From assembly GCF_001672975.1 (NCBI RefSeq), contig NZ_LZKU01000114.1, positions 1 through 44,252 of the forward strand: a stretch of 44,252 bases of DNA. Direction: 5' to 3'. The notes below the pieces were generated by a model, which saw only the letters and a program-made list of their open reading frames with translations, was not told the origin of the DNA and searched no databases. Shown here one piece after another: positions 8,415 through 17,806 of the stretch. Position 1 is the stretch's first letter, and each line of letters starts with the position of its first letter. A program made the translations under genes and the position numbers. This stretch comes from Mycobacterium sp. 1465703.0. GTDB taxonomy: Bacteria > Actinomycetota > Actinomycetes > Mycobacteriales > Mycobacteriaceae.

Positions 8415-9087
8415 CGATGACACCGCACGCCACTCGCTTGCCGGCGTCACCGGTAGTCATCGTCATATCGTCGGCGCCCGGCGTTCCGTTGGACTGTTTG
8501 TAGCGCTCCGCGGGGATGTTGGCGAAGTTGTCGGCACCGGCATGAATGATGAGCGCGGTCTTCTGCCCGGAGACCAGATCCTGCATGGTGAATGCGTCCG
8601 TGGTGGTCGTCAGGTTTCCGGAGCCGTCCTTGCGAACCTGCAGCGAGGTGAGGTCGCCGCTGGCGGGTTCGACGTTGTGCCCGGGTGCCTGGAAGTGGCC
8701 ACCGGCGGACAGGAAGTCGCCCGGCGCACCCCCGGTCGGGGCGACCGAATTGGGCTCGCACTTGCCGATCTTGTGGATGTGCACTCCGTGGAAGCCCGGG
8801 GTGAGTACCCCGCCCGCGGTCGTTTGGATCGTGACGGTGGCATAGCCGTCGTTGAACTCGAACTTGGCTGTGGCGACCTGGGTGCCGTTTGGTGCCTTGA
8901 GGTGAGTGCCGACGTTCGGTGTCGTTGCGGGCCCGGGCTCCGAGGCTTCGGCGCTCGACGCCGGCGATGGTGATCCGGTCCAAATCGCGGGGGTGGTACC
9001 GGGACCTGACGCCACGTGCTCGGGCGCCGAACAGGCGCCCAGCAGCACGACGCAACCCGCCAGCACCAGCGGAGGCAGCGTACGCAT
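8404..9087 (-). CDS. sodC: Periplasmic Cu superoxide dismutase, lipoprotein
   Basis: 227 residues from ATG 9087. A lipoprotein signal peptide ends in the lipobox LLGAC with the lipidated Cys at about residue 19. Copper ligands of the Cu/Zn SOD fold are visible as [13 protein letters not shown] and [13 protein letters not shown], and the Cys pair includes KCEPNS and [10 protein letters not shown]. The zinc loop reads [10 protein letters not shown]...PASGDL: the His that precedes the conserved GDL in zinc-binding enzymes is replaced by Ser. M. tuberculosis SodC has a similar loop and is known to work with copper alone, so this one probably does too (inference). Role: dismutation of superoxide at the cell surface. 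A start at 9132 (MSRSGEP) is possible but would push the signal peptide inward. Confidence 0.95.
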   Translation of the reverse strand: MRTLPPLVLAGCVVLLGACSAPEHVASGPGTTPAIWTGSPSPASSAEASEPGPATTPNVGTHLKAPNGTQVATAKFEFNDGYATVTIQTTAGGVLTPGFHGVHIHKIGKCEPNSVAPTGGAPGDFLSAGGHFQAPGHNVEPASGDLTSLQVRKDGSGNLTTTTDAFTMQDLVSGQKTALIIHAGADNFANIPAERYKQSNGTPGADDMTMTTGDAGKRVACGVIGAG

Positions 9088-9160
9088 AGCCAAAAGCCTA
9101 GCCCCGCGACGAGGCTCGCCGGAACGGCTCACAGACGAGTCGGGCGATCAAGCCCGGCGG

Positions 9161-9631
9161 TCAGCCCGCGACGAGGACGATGACACCCGGCGGTTCGCCA
9201 CTGAGCGCGGGAATCCGTGGTTCGACCGGTGCGCCGAGGTTTTTGCCCACCGCATCGGCGGTGGCGTGTTCGTCGCCGGCGTCGGTGTAGTAGACCGTGG
9301 TGGCCGAGACGTCGGGCACGGCCATGTTGTCGACCTTGGTGACTTTGAATCCGGCGGACGTCAGCTGGTCCTTGGCGCGCGCAGCGACACCCTCTTTCGA
9401 GGAGATGTTGTAGATCTGCACCTCGGCCTGGGTGGACGCCGGCTTGTTGGTGGGCGACGCCGACGCCGAACTGGTGGTGCTGGATACCGGCGACGCCGAG
9501 TCGTCGTCAGAGCTCCCGGATGAACCCAGGGCCTGCCAACCGAGCAGCAGGAAAATGACGCCAAGGAACAACAGCACCATCACCATGGCCCGCAGGGGCA
9601 GCCCGGTGGAGTCGGGAACTCGTTCTTTCAT
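9161..9631 (-). CDS. virR: VirR-like membrane protein with LytR_C domain
   Basis: 156 residues. There is one membrane segment near residues 15-35 (VMVLLFLGVIFLLLGW), a low-complexity Ser/Thr/Pro/Ala linker to about residue 66, then a folded C-terminal LytR_C-type domain beginning EVQIYNISSKEGVAARAKDQ. In M. tuberculosis the ortholog Rv0431 (VirR) affects release of membrane vesicles and cell-envelope integrity; the symbol is transferred on similarity and position. The short N-terminus is predicted cytoplasmic and the C-terminal domain extracytoplasmic. ATG 9631 lies 19 bp after the DUF3263 stop on the same strand, so the two are probably co-transcribed. Confidence 0.9.
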   Translation of the reverse strand: MKERVPDSTGLPLRAMVMVLLFLGVIFLLLGWQALGSSGSSDDDSASPVSSTTSSASASPTNKPASTQAEVQIYNISSKEGVAARAKDQLTSAGFKVTKVDNMAVPDVSATTVYYTDAGDEHATADAVGKNLGAPVEPRIPALSGEPPGVIVLVAG

Positions 9632-9650
9632 CGAGCCCTACTGTAACGAG

Positions 9651-9959
9651 TCAGGTCACCTCGAAGCCGAGGCGCCGCGCCGCACGCGCCTTCTGCCTGC
9701 TGGCACGCAGCCGGCGCAGCCGTTTCACCAGCATCGGGTCGGCCGCCAGCGCCTCGGGCCGGTCAACGAGCGCGTTGAGCACCTGGTAGTAACGCGTCGC
9801 CGACATCGAGAACAACTCCTTGATGGCGTCTTCCTTCACGCCGGCGAACTTCCACCACTGGCGCTCGAACGCCAGGATGTCGTGCTCGCGGCGGGTCAGC
9901 CCATCTGCGATCTCAGAGTCGTCCCCCGATCGATTTGCCCGCGCCATGGCGCTGTCCAT
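9651..9959 (-). CDS. DUF3263 protein, putative small DNA-binding/regulatory protein
   Basis: 102 residues, soluble and strongly basic at the C-terminus (RLRRLRASRQKARAARRLG). The core GLTRREHDILAFERQWWKFA, then SMSATRYYQVLNALVD, is the DUF3263 pattern found as one short protein in most mycobacteria next to virR; M. tuberculosis Rv0430 is also 102 residues. The second block resembles a winged-helix or HTH recognition region (SATRYYQVLNAL), so a DNA-binding role is plausible but unproven. ATG 9959 is preceded by a purine-rich ribosome site (AGGGGAAG on the coding strand, near 9965-9972). It begins a minus-strand run into virR and faces divergent def across about 200 bp with strong inverted repeats. 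Confidence 0.9.
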   Translation of the reverse strand: MDSAMARANRSGDDSEIADGLTRREHDILAFERQWWKFAGVKEDAIKELFSMSATRYYQVLNALVDRPEALAADPMLVKRLRRLRASRQKARAARRLGFEVT

Positions 9960-10011
9960 ATCGCTTCCCCTGGACCCTTTCGGCGAATTCCGAACTGCTC
10001 GAATGACTTGA

Positions 10012-10050
10012 CTTAGCTAAGGGCGTGTTTCGGCGAATATTGAAACACGC
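10012..10050. promoter_or_regulatory. Adjacent palindrome and 9-bp inverted repeat in divergent promoter region
   Basis: Two symmetric elements sit side by side between the DUF3263 gene (minus) and def (plus): a perfect 10-bp palindrome CTTAGCTAAG at 10012-10021, and an inverted repeat GCGTGTTTC (10023-10031) / GAAACACGC (10042-10050) with a 10-bp spacer. Neither gene ends here, so a terminator is unlikely; an operator or a promoter-proximal structure for one of the divergent genes is the simplest reading. No regulator can be named. Confidence 0.55.
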
Positions 10051-10160
10051 GCCAAACCCTCAAGCCGTCATCCAGACCCGCGAGTCGGCGGATTGACCTA
10101 GATTGCCGGACTCCGATCGGCGGCTGAGCAGCCCACGCGCGTGCGGTAGCTTAGCCGATC

Positions 10161-10754
10161 ATGGCAGTGGTTCCGATTCGCATCGTTGGAGATCCCGTTC
10201 TGCATACCCCGACACAACCGGTACCGGTCGCTGCCGACAGTTCACTGCCGGCGGATCTGGCCGAGTTGATCGCCAACATGTACGACACCATGGACGCCGC
10301 GCACGGGGTGGGGCTGGCGGCCAACCAGATCGGGGTCGGCTTGCGGGTCTTCGTCTACGACTGCGCCGACGAACGGGGCCTCACCGAGCGCCGGCGCGGA
10401 GTCGTCGTCAACCCGGTGCTGGAAACCTCGGAGATACCCGAGACCATGCCCGACCCGGAGAACGACGACGAGGGGTGCCTGTCGGTGCCGGGCGAGTCGT
10501 TCCCCACCGGCCGTGCCAAGTGGGCACGCGTCACCGGACTCGATGCCGAGGGCAAGCCGATCTCCATCGAAGGCAACGACCTGTTTGCCCGCATGCTGCA
10601 GCACGAAACCGGACACCTGGACGGCTTTCTCTATCTGGACCGCCTCATCGGCCGGCACGCGCGCAGCGCGAAAAGGGCTGTCAAATCCCACAACTGGGGC
10701 GTGCCCGGTCTCTCCTGGATGCCCGGCGAGGGACCGGATCCGTTCGGTCACTGA
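10161..10754 (+). CDS. def: Peptide deformylase
   Basis: 197 residues, cytoplasmic metallo-hydrolase that removes the N-formyl group from nascent proteins. All three family motifs are present: motif 1 [11 protein letters not shown] (about residues 50-60), motif 2 EGCLSVPG carrying the metal-ligand Cys, and motif 3 QHETGHLDG carrying the two His ligands and catalytic Glu. The 197-residue length matches the M. tuberculosis enzyme, which also has an extended C-terminus. ATG 10161 follows a region without an obvious strong ribosome site. The stop overlaps the next ATG as TGATG, so the GNAT gene is probably translationally coupled. Confidence 0.97.
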   Translation: MAVVPIRIVGDPVLHTPTQPVPVAADSSLPADLAELIANMYDTMDAAHGVGLAANQIGVGLRVFVYDCADERGLTERRRGVVVNPVLETSEIPETMPDPENDDEGCLSVPGESFPTGRAKWARVTGLDAEGKPISIEGNDLFARMLQHETGHLDGFLYLDRLIGRHARSAKRAVKSHNWGVPGLSWMPGEGPDPFGH

Positions 10755-11668
10755 TGTTCTCGTGGCCTGACCCGGGCACCCGGGTGACGGTTCGCTTCCG
10801 GCGCCCGGCCGGTTCGGTGCCGCCGCTGACCGATGCGGTGGGGCACCTACTGGCGATCGAGCCGATGGTGCGGGTAAAGACGAAGACCGGCGCGGTCGTC
10901 GAGTTCGCGGCCTCCGACGCGGTGGCGCTTCGGGTGCTCACCGACACCCCCATCCGCAACTCGCAGATCCGCGCACTCGAACATGCCGCCGCCGCGGCCT
11001 GGCCGGGCGCGGAGCATGAGTGGCTGGACGGCTGGCTGCTGCGGGCCGGGCACGGTGCCGGGATTGCCGCCAATTCGGCCGTACCACTGGATCTTTCCGC
11101 CCAAGTCGGCACCATCCCGGCGATCGTCGACTGGTACGAGCGCCGCGGCCTGACACCACGACTGGCCCTGCCCGAGCGAGTGCTGACGCTGCCGCCCGGG
11201 CTAAACGCCGAACACACGGAACAAGTTGTGGTGCGCGATCTTTCAGGTCCTCGCGCCGGCGACGCCGGCCCGTCCATCACCCTGTCACCGCGCCCCGACG
11301 ACACGTGGCTGCGCATCCACGGAGGCGATGTTCCCGTCGACGTGCTCACCGCGGTCATCGACGGCGAACTCATGTTCGGGACACACTCCGACGCCACGGT
11401 CGCGCGCGCCGCGGTGACTCGGACGCCCGATGGTGCGATGTGGGTGGGCATCTCGGCTGTGCGCTCCGCCGAAAACGACTGCGACGATCGCGCCGGCGCG
11501 CAGTTGTGCGAGGCGTTGTTGGCGTGGGGCGCCGATCGCGGTGCGACGCGCGGTTACCTGCTGGTGCCCGACACCGGCGCGACCGCACTCGCCGCGGCGC
11601 TGGGATTCCGGCTGCACCATCGCCGCCGCTACGTCCCGGTCCGCCCGGGCGGCTGGGATAGCGTCTAG
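10754..11668 (+). CDS. GNAT-family N-acetyltransferase with N-terminal extension
   Basis: 304 residues, resembling M. tuberculosis Rv0428c. The first ~70 residues (FSWPDPGTRVTVRFRRP..., then VRVKTKTGAVVEFAASDAV) form a small beta-rich domain. The rest is GNAT-like: NSQIRALEHAAAAAWPGAEHE at the start of the fold and, near the end, DRAGAQLCEALLAWGADRGAT and YLLVPDTGATALAAALGF, corresponding to the acetyl-CoA-binding helix and the following strand. The classic R/Q-x-x-G-x-G/A pyrophosphate loop is not clear, so the acetyl donor site may be diverged. ATG 10754 overlaps the def stop, and xthA starts 2 bp after its stop. Coupling to def suggests a role near protein N-terminal processing (inference only). 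Confidence 0.87.
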   Translation: MFSWPDPGTRVTVRFRRPAGSVPPLTDAVGHLLAIEPMVRVKTKTGAVVEFAASDAVALRVLTDTPIRNSQIRALEHAAAAAWPGAEHEWLDGWLLRAGHGAGIAANSAVPLDLSAQVGTIPAIVDWYERRGLTPRLALPERVLTLPPGLNAEHTEQVVVRDLSGPRAGDAGPSITLSPRPDDTWLRIHGGDVPVDVLTAVIDGELMFGTHSDATVARAAVTRTPDGAMWVGISAVRSAENDCDDRAGAQLCEALLAWGADRGATRGYLLVPDTGATALAAALGFRLHHRRRYVPVRPGGWDSV

Positions 11669-11670
11669 CC

Positions 11671-12531
11671 ATGCCCGACGGCTCGGTTGATGACGGCTCG
11701 GTTGATGACGGCGAAGCGCGACGGCTGCGGCTGGCCACCTGGAATGTGAATTCGATCCGCTCCCGGCTCCCCCGCGTCGTCGACTGGCTGGCCCGCGCCG
11801 ACGTCGACGTACTGGCCATGCAGGAGACCAAATGTTCGGACAGCCAGTTCCCCACCCTGCCGTTCTTCGAACTCGGCTACGAGGTGGCCCACGTCGGTTT
11901 CAATCAGTGGAACGGTGTGGCAATCGCCTCGCGCGTCGGTCTCGACGATGTGCAAATCGGATTCGACGGCCAACCCACTTGGAGTAGCAAGCCAGAAGTC
12001 GCCGCCACCGCGGAAGCCCGCGCCCTGGCCGCGACATGCGGTGGCGTCCGGATCTGGAGCCTCTACGTTCCCAACGGCCGGGCGCTGGGCGATCCGCACT
12101 ACACCTACAAACTCGAATGGCTTGCCGCACTGCGTGATTCAGCACAGTCTTGGTTGCGCGACGATCCCGCGGCTGCGATCGCGCTGGCGGGCGACTGGAA
12201 CATCGCTCCGCAAGACGACGACGTCTGGAGTATGGAGTTTTACGCCGGGGCCACGCACGTCTCCGAACCGGAGCGCCGCGCGTTCGGCGCCATTGTCGAG
12301 GCGCAATTCACTGACCTGGTGCGCCCTTTCGCCCCGGGGCCGGGCGTCTACACGTATTGGGATTACACCCGATTGCGGTTTCCGAAGCGGCAAGGCATGC
12401 GGATTGATTTCATCCTGGGCTCACCGGCATTGGCCGGCCGGGTGACCGACGCGCAGATCGTCCGCGAAGAACGCAAAGGCAAGGCGGCCAGCGATCACGC
12501 ACCGGTCCTCGTCGATGTCAGGCCTGACTAG
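11671..12531 (+). CDS. xthA: Exodeoxyribonuclease III / AP endonuclease
   Basis: 286 residues of the EEP (exonuclease-endonuclease-phosphatase) fold, acting in base-excision repair on abasic sites and 3' blocked ends. Visible catalytic elements in order are LRLATWNVNSIRSRL (Asn ligand), MQETKCSD (metal-binding Glu), GDWNIAP (Asp/Asn pair), RIDFILGS, and SDHAPVLVDV (terminal Asp-His). The first ~16 residues contain a duplicated DGSVD unit from a 15-bp tandem repeat and are probably a flexible tail; a start at ATG 11671 is supported by its position 2 bp after the upstream stop. The gene is third in the def-GNAT-xthA operon. Confidence 0.95.
   Translation: MPDGSVDDGSVDDGEARRLRLATWNVNSIRSRLPRVVDWLARADVDVLAMQETKCSDSQFPTLPFFELGYEVAHVGFNQWNGVAIASRVGLDDVQIGFDGQPTWSSKPEVAATAEARALAATCGGVRIWSLYVPNGRALGDPHYTYKLEWLAALRDSAQSWLRDDPAAAIALAGDWNIAPQDDDVWSMEFYAGATHVSEPERRAFGAIVEAQFTDLVRPFAPGPGVYTYWDYTRLRFPKRQGMRIDFILGSPALAGRVTDAQIVREERKGKAASDHAPVLVDVRPD
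11677..11706 (+). repeat. 15-bp perfect tandem duplication inside the xthA 5' end
   Basis: Two head-to-tail copies of GACGGCTCGGTTGAT occupy 11677-11691 and 11692-11706, followed by a 6-bp partial copy (GACGGC). Because the unit is a multiple of three, each copy adds five residues (DGSVD) to the N-terminus without shifting frame. This is a likely site of length polymorphism between strains. Confidence 0.9.
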
Positions 12532-12667
12532 CCGCGTTCATACCGGACCGGTGCACACCAGACGCACATTAAGCTCAGGGAAATTTGATGCGGCTTCTCG
12601 TTGTCTGCGCGTTTGCAAGGTGGCAGGCTTTAAAAAATTAGAAGCAAATAGCAGCCAGGGAGTCATC

Positions 12668-13114
12668 ATGGGTGTCATCGGCGGAGCAGTCCGAGGCGTG
12701 AGTCAGGCGGTGAACCGCGCGGCGACCGCTACGACCGCCGCCGCCGGTGCCGTGGGTGGCGCGGCGGTCAACGGAGTCATCGGCGGCGTCACCGGAGCCG
12801 CGGAGGGCGTCAAACGCGGAATGAGTAGCGGCAGCCACTCGGCGCCCGCGGCTGCTTTGGCGTTCGGCGCACTCGGCGTAGCCGGATTGGTCGAGTGGCC
12901 GGTGTTGCTGGCAGTGGGCGGCAGCGCACTGCTGTTGCAGAGGTTGAGCCGCAAACAGGGAACCGAGCCCCCCGCGGCCAAAGCGAACCTCAAAGCGGTA
13001 CCGGCGGAATCTGCGCCACAGAAATCCGCGCCCGCGAAGACCGCCAGCAAGTCGACGGCAAAGAAGACGGCAGGACGCCGCGCGGGCACCACGGGGTTGC
13101 GCAGCACCAATTAG
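12668..13114 (+). CDS. Small membrane-type protein with Lys/Ala-rich tail
   Basis: 148 residues from ATG 12668, preceded by a good ribosome site (AGGGAG at 12656-12661). Residues 1-50 are Gly/Ala/Val-rich amphipathic sequence (VGGAAVNGVIGGVTGAAEGV). Residues about 62-94 form a hydrophobic stretch containing FGALGVAGLVEWPVLLAVGG. The last ~45 residues are Lys/Ala/Ser-rich (APAKTASKSTAKKTAGRRAG), resembling histone-H1-like tails that bind nucleic acid or acidic polymers. It corresponds by position and, from memory, by type to M. tuberculosis Rv0426c, the gene before ctpH. The hydrophobic core shares its [ED]WPV pattern with the protein at 13469-13744. Function unknown. Confidence 0.75.
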   Translation: MGVIGGAVRGVSQAVNRAATATTAAAGAVGGAAVNGVIGGVTGAAEGVKRGMSSGSHSAPAAALAFGALGVAGLVEWPVLLAVGGSALLLQRLSRKQGTEPPAAKANLKAVPAESAPQKSAPAKTASKSTAKKTAGRRAGTTGLRSTN

Positions 13115-13468
13115 GCGAACCGCTGCAGCTCAGCCGGTCGCTCGGCGGTATCCCGCCGAAGCCAACTGTTGCGACGTCCAGCGCACCGTACGGTCTGCCC
13201 GGTGGGCGGACGGATCCGGACAGATTGGGCCTCGTACCACCCGGGACGGCGCTTTCGCGCTCCGATGAGGCGCCCGGTCATTTTGCCGAATCTCGACAAC
13301 TCCGACCCGCCACAACAGCGCATAGAGTTCGACTAGCGGCACCCTCAGCACCGAAGCAACCGATGAAACTAGCGGATCGCCCCCGGCGTGGGTCATCGTC
13401 GACATAAGTCCGACGGTGAACGCGCGACCCAGCGAGACGGGAAACCCTTCGTTACCGAAAGGCAAATG
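13115..13468. other. 354-bp gap where ctpH would be expected
   Basis: No convincing coding sequence lies between the two small membrane-type genes. Translations of all frames were scanned for P-type ATPase hallmarks (DKTGT, TGES, GDGxND) and none was seen. The antisense frame open through 13130-13699 is a shadow of the downstream gene for most of its length. In M. tuberculosis the large P-type ATPase gene ctpH lies between the homologous small genes, so this is either a deletion scar or the ancestral state before insertion. A GAAAGG ribosome site for the next gene stands at 13457-13462. Confidence 0.6.
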
Positions 13469-13744
13469 ATGGCCGAAAAGAAGACGCGGCGCGGGACGTC
13501 CCAGCGCGAGGCGGTACAAAAAATCCGGGAGGGCGAAACCTTCGCGGTGAACCTGCCGGTCATGGGCCAGGTGGAAATCCCCCGACCAGAGCAGTTGGCC
13601 TATTTCGGCGGGCTGGCCGCCCTGGCCGCCCTTGAACTCATCGACTGGCCGGTGGCAGTGGTGATCGCCGCCGGACACTTCCTGGCCAGCAACCATCACA
13701 ACAAGCTCCTCGAGGAGCTGGGCGAAGCGATGGAGGATGCCTAG
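13469..13744 (+). CDS. Small membrane-type protein (Rv0424c-like)
   Basis: 91 residues from the second of two adjacent ATGs (13466 and 13469); the second has the better spacing to GAAAGG. The N-terminus is basic and hydrophilic (EKKTRRGTSQREAVQKIREG), followed by VNLPVMGQVEIPRPEQLAYF and a hydrophobic segment at about residues 48-70 including LAALELIDWPVAVVIAAGH. The C-terminal tail NKLLEELGEAMEDA is acidic. Length equals that recalled for M. tuberculosis Rv0424c, the neighbour of ctpH. P-type ATPases CtpH/CtpI have related N-terminal regions as I recall, so it may be a relic or partner of such a pump; no activity can be assigned. Its last 4 bp overlap the convergent phosphatase remnant. Confidence 0.8.
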   Translation: MAEKKTRRGTSQREAVQKIREGETFAVNLPVMGQVEIPRPEQLAYFGGLAALAALELIDWPVAVVIAAGHFLASNHHNKLLEELGEAMEDA

Positions 13745-13938
13745 CCGCTCAGCTCGCCGCTGAGTCGCCCACGACCGCGTGATCGAACCGCAGGTTGCAC
13801 CGCAGCGCGCATCGCGCTGGACCAGCCGCTGGGCGATCCCAGCGGATGAGCGTCCCAGTCGTATTCGGCGAACCGCCGGCCCATCTCTCCGCCCAAGGAA
13901 ACCGCGGCGGCCAGGTCAGCCGGCAGGCGCGCGTTCAT
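13741..13938 (-). pseudogene. Truncated PAS/PP2C (SpoIIE-type) phosphatase, N-terminal remnant
   Basis: A 65-codon frame starting at ATG 13938. Residues about 10-55 (SLGGEMGRRFAEYDWDAHPL, then GSPSGWSSAMRAAV) match the opening of large actinobacterial PAS/GAF sensor proteins that end in a PP2C/SpoIIE phosphatase or histidine kinase. In those the segment continues into a PAS domain (xxSRFPxxLWLG). Here it dissolves after RAAVQPAVRSR into RGRGRLSGELSG and a stop, lacking the PAS, GAF and catalytic parts. The ATG overlaps the STAS stop as ATGA, so the pair was once translationally coupled, as expected for an anti-sigma-antagonist and its phosphatase. The stop also overlaps the convergent 91-residue gene, marking the deletion junction. 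Confidence 0.72.
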
Positions 13939-14315
13939 GGCTGTCGTCTGCGTTGCAACGCCGCGGACAGCGTCGGATAAACGTCGAAGACCCGATCCAA
14001 TTCGGTGACCTGGATCGGTCGAAGCACTTGGTCATGGTCGGCGACCACTCGAACCGATGTGCCGGCGGCTTTTCCGTCCTCGTGACAGTCGAGCACCGCG
14101 TTCAACGCCGCGCTTCCGAAGAAATCAACCGCTTGCAAGTCGATCACCACCGGTCGGGCCGGCTGCGCTGTCGCAAGCTCGAGAGCGGTGTTCAGGTGAG
14201 CGGCGAGCTCACCGACGGTACGGGAGTCGATATCGCCTTTGACGCTCACGATCACTGCATCTTCGTGGGCCTCGTGTTCGACCGCCAACAACTTCATGCC
14301 TTTCGCCACAGCCAA
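13935..14315 (-). CDS. STAS-domain anti-sigma factor antagonist
   Basis: 126 residues, a complete STAS domain: VIVSVKGDIDSRTVGELAAH near the N-terminus and PVVIDLQAVDFFGSAALNAV at about residues 72-91. The Ser in DFFGSAAL is at the position phosphorylated by anti-sigma kinases in the SpoIIAA/RsbV family. When unphosphorylated such proteins bind the anti-sigma factor and free a sigma factor. No anti-sigma kinase or sigma gene is present in this window, and the partner phosphatase downstream is truncated, so the protein must act with distant partners if it is still active (inference). ATG 14315 is taken; ATG 14297 (MKLLAVEH) would trim six residues. It lies 111 bp downstream of the PAS-ANTAR gene on the same strand. 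Confidence 0.88.
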   Translation of the reverse strand: MAVAKGMKLLAVEHEAHEDAVIVSVKGDIDSRTVGELAAHLNTALELATAQPARPVVIDLQAVDFFGSAALNAVLDCHEDGKAAGTSVRVVADHDQVLRPIQVTELDRVFDVYPTLSAALQRRRQP

Positions 14316-14426
14316 TGTTGAGATCTGCGGCCGCTAAGCCCGATGAGCGGCGGGGATGCGCGCTCGCGCATCGCAGATCACCAGAGATTAACCCGTTCCC
14401 GAACTGCTCGTTTACCGATTGGTGGG

Positions 14427-15191
14427 TTACCCGATGGGCTCGGGAGGAATCTTCTCGTGCACGGTCAACAGCAAATGGTCGAACTGACTCTGCAGAGTGG
14501 CTGCCGGTGACGGCAGGGTCGCCACTTCGATGAGTAGCTGCTTCGCCAGCGAACGCAGCTTCACGTTCGTTTCCTGAGACCGCCACTGCAGCACCCGAAA
14601 CGCCTGCTCGGCGCTGACCCGGTACACGAACATCAGCACGCCCTTGGCCTGTTCGATGGCGGCGCGGCTCTCGAACAGGTCCGGCAATGCGGTGTCGAGC
14701 ACCTCTTGCCGGGTTTCGTCGAAGGTGTCGGTGAGGTCGATGTAATAACCCTCGGTGCCCAGCACGGCGCCCGACTCGTCCAGCATGCGGTCGGCTACCA
14801 CGATCGCGTCGTGCACCCTGCCCGCGGTATCCATGAACCGGTGCCGGCTGGAGAACGACTCTTCGGACTGCAGGGCGTGGTCGAGCAGCTCCTGGACGTG
14901 CGCGCGGTCGTCGGGATGCTTGTGCGACAAGAGCAGTTCGGTCGTCGGGACCACCTCGCCCGGTTCGTAGCCGTGCATCCTGGCGACTTCGTCGGACCAT
15001 TCCCAGCGTTGGCCCACGAACCAGAACCTGAAGTCGCCGATATTCAGGTATCCAGGGGTCGGCTCTGTCGGCTCGGAAAATCGCGCGCCGCCCCCATCGG
15101 ATTCACCACCTGTTCGCCTGCGCTGTTGCACGTTTGCATTTTTCCACTCGGGGAATGCCCTCGGCCACCGCCCCGGGGAATAGCCCGTCAC
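14427..15191 (-). CDS. PAS-ANTAR regulator (RNA-binding antiterminator type)
   Basis: Up to 254 residues. A PAS_3-type sensor domain spans about residues 50-150, with FWFVGQRWEWSDEVARMHGY, SHKHPDDRAHVQELLDHAL and SRHRFMDTAGRVHDAIVV. An ANTAR domain follows at about 165-225: ESRAAIEQAKGVLMFVYRVS and AEQAFRVLQWRSQETNVKLR. ANTAR domains bind paired hairpins in nascent RNA and prevent termination; the PAS domain would sense a small molecule or redox state. The start is uncertain: GTG 15191 is the longest option, while GTG 15131 would remove a poorly conserved 20-residue lead and leave 234 residues. The 5' end is back-to-back with the thiC riboswitch leader, so promoters overlap. It is followed by STAS and phosphatase remnant on the same strand. 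Confidence 0.87.
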   Translation of the reverse strand: MTGYSPGRWPRAFPEWKNANVQQRRRTGGESDGGGARFSEPTEPTPGYLNIGDFRFWFVGQRWEWSDEVARMHGYEPGEVVPTTELLLSHKHPDDRAHVQELLDHALQSEESFSSRHRFMDTAGRVHDAIVVADRMLDESGAVLGTEGYYIDLTDTFDETRQEVLDTALPDLFESRAAIEQAKGVLMFVYRVSAEQAFRVLQWRSQETNVKLRSLAKQLLIEVATLPSPAATLQSQFDHLLLTVHEKIPPEPIG

Positions 15192-15235
15192 TCTGCCATG
15201 CGGTCCCGGGTGGGGGTAACGTCGCGTGCGGACCC

Positions 15236-15334
15236 ATCCATACGACGCGGGAGCGCACGCCGAGTGTGCTGAGAGGACGGCTCGGGGCCGTCGACCGTAC
15301 GAACCTGACCGGGTAATGCCGGCGTAGGGAGATG
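15236..15334 (+). promoter_or_regulatory. TPP riboswitch (THI element) upstream of thiC
   Basis: All hallmark parts of a thiamine-pyrophosphate aptamer are present. P2 pairs GCGCAC with GTGTGC just before the conserved CTGAGAGG (15269-15276). A P3 hairpin GACGGC/GCCGTC follows. The pyrophosphate-helix side has ACCTGA (15303-15308) and GGGTAATGCCGGCGTAGGGA (15311-15330). The terminal AGGGAGA at 15326-15332 is also the ribosome site of thiC, 9 bases before its ATG, so TPP binding should hide the ribosome site and shut off translation. Exact P1 ends are approximate. Confidence 0.95.
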
Positions 15335-15335
15335 A

Positions 15336-17802
<2,467 letters not shown>

Positions 17803-17806
<4 letters not shown>

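Noticed and set aside
13130..13699. 189-codon antisense frame across the ctpH gap
   Set aside because: Most of it is antisense to the 91-residue gene; the remaining part has no recognisable motif and no ribosome site.
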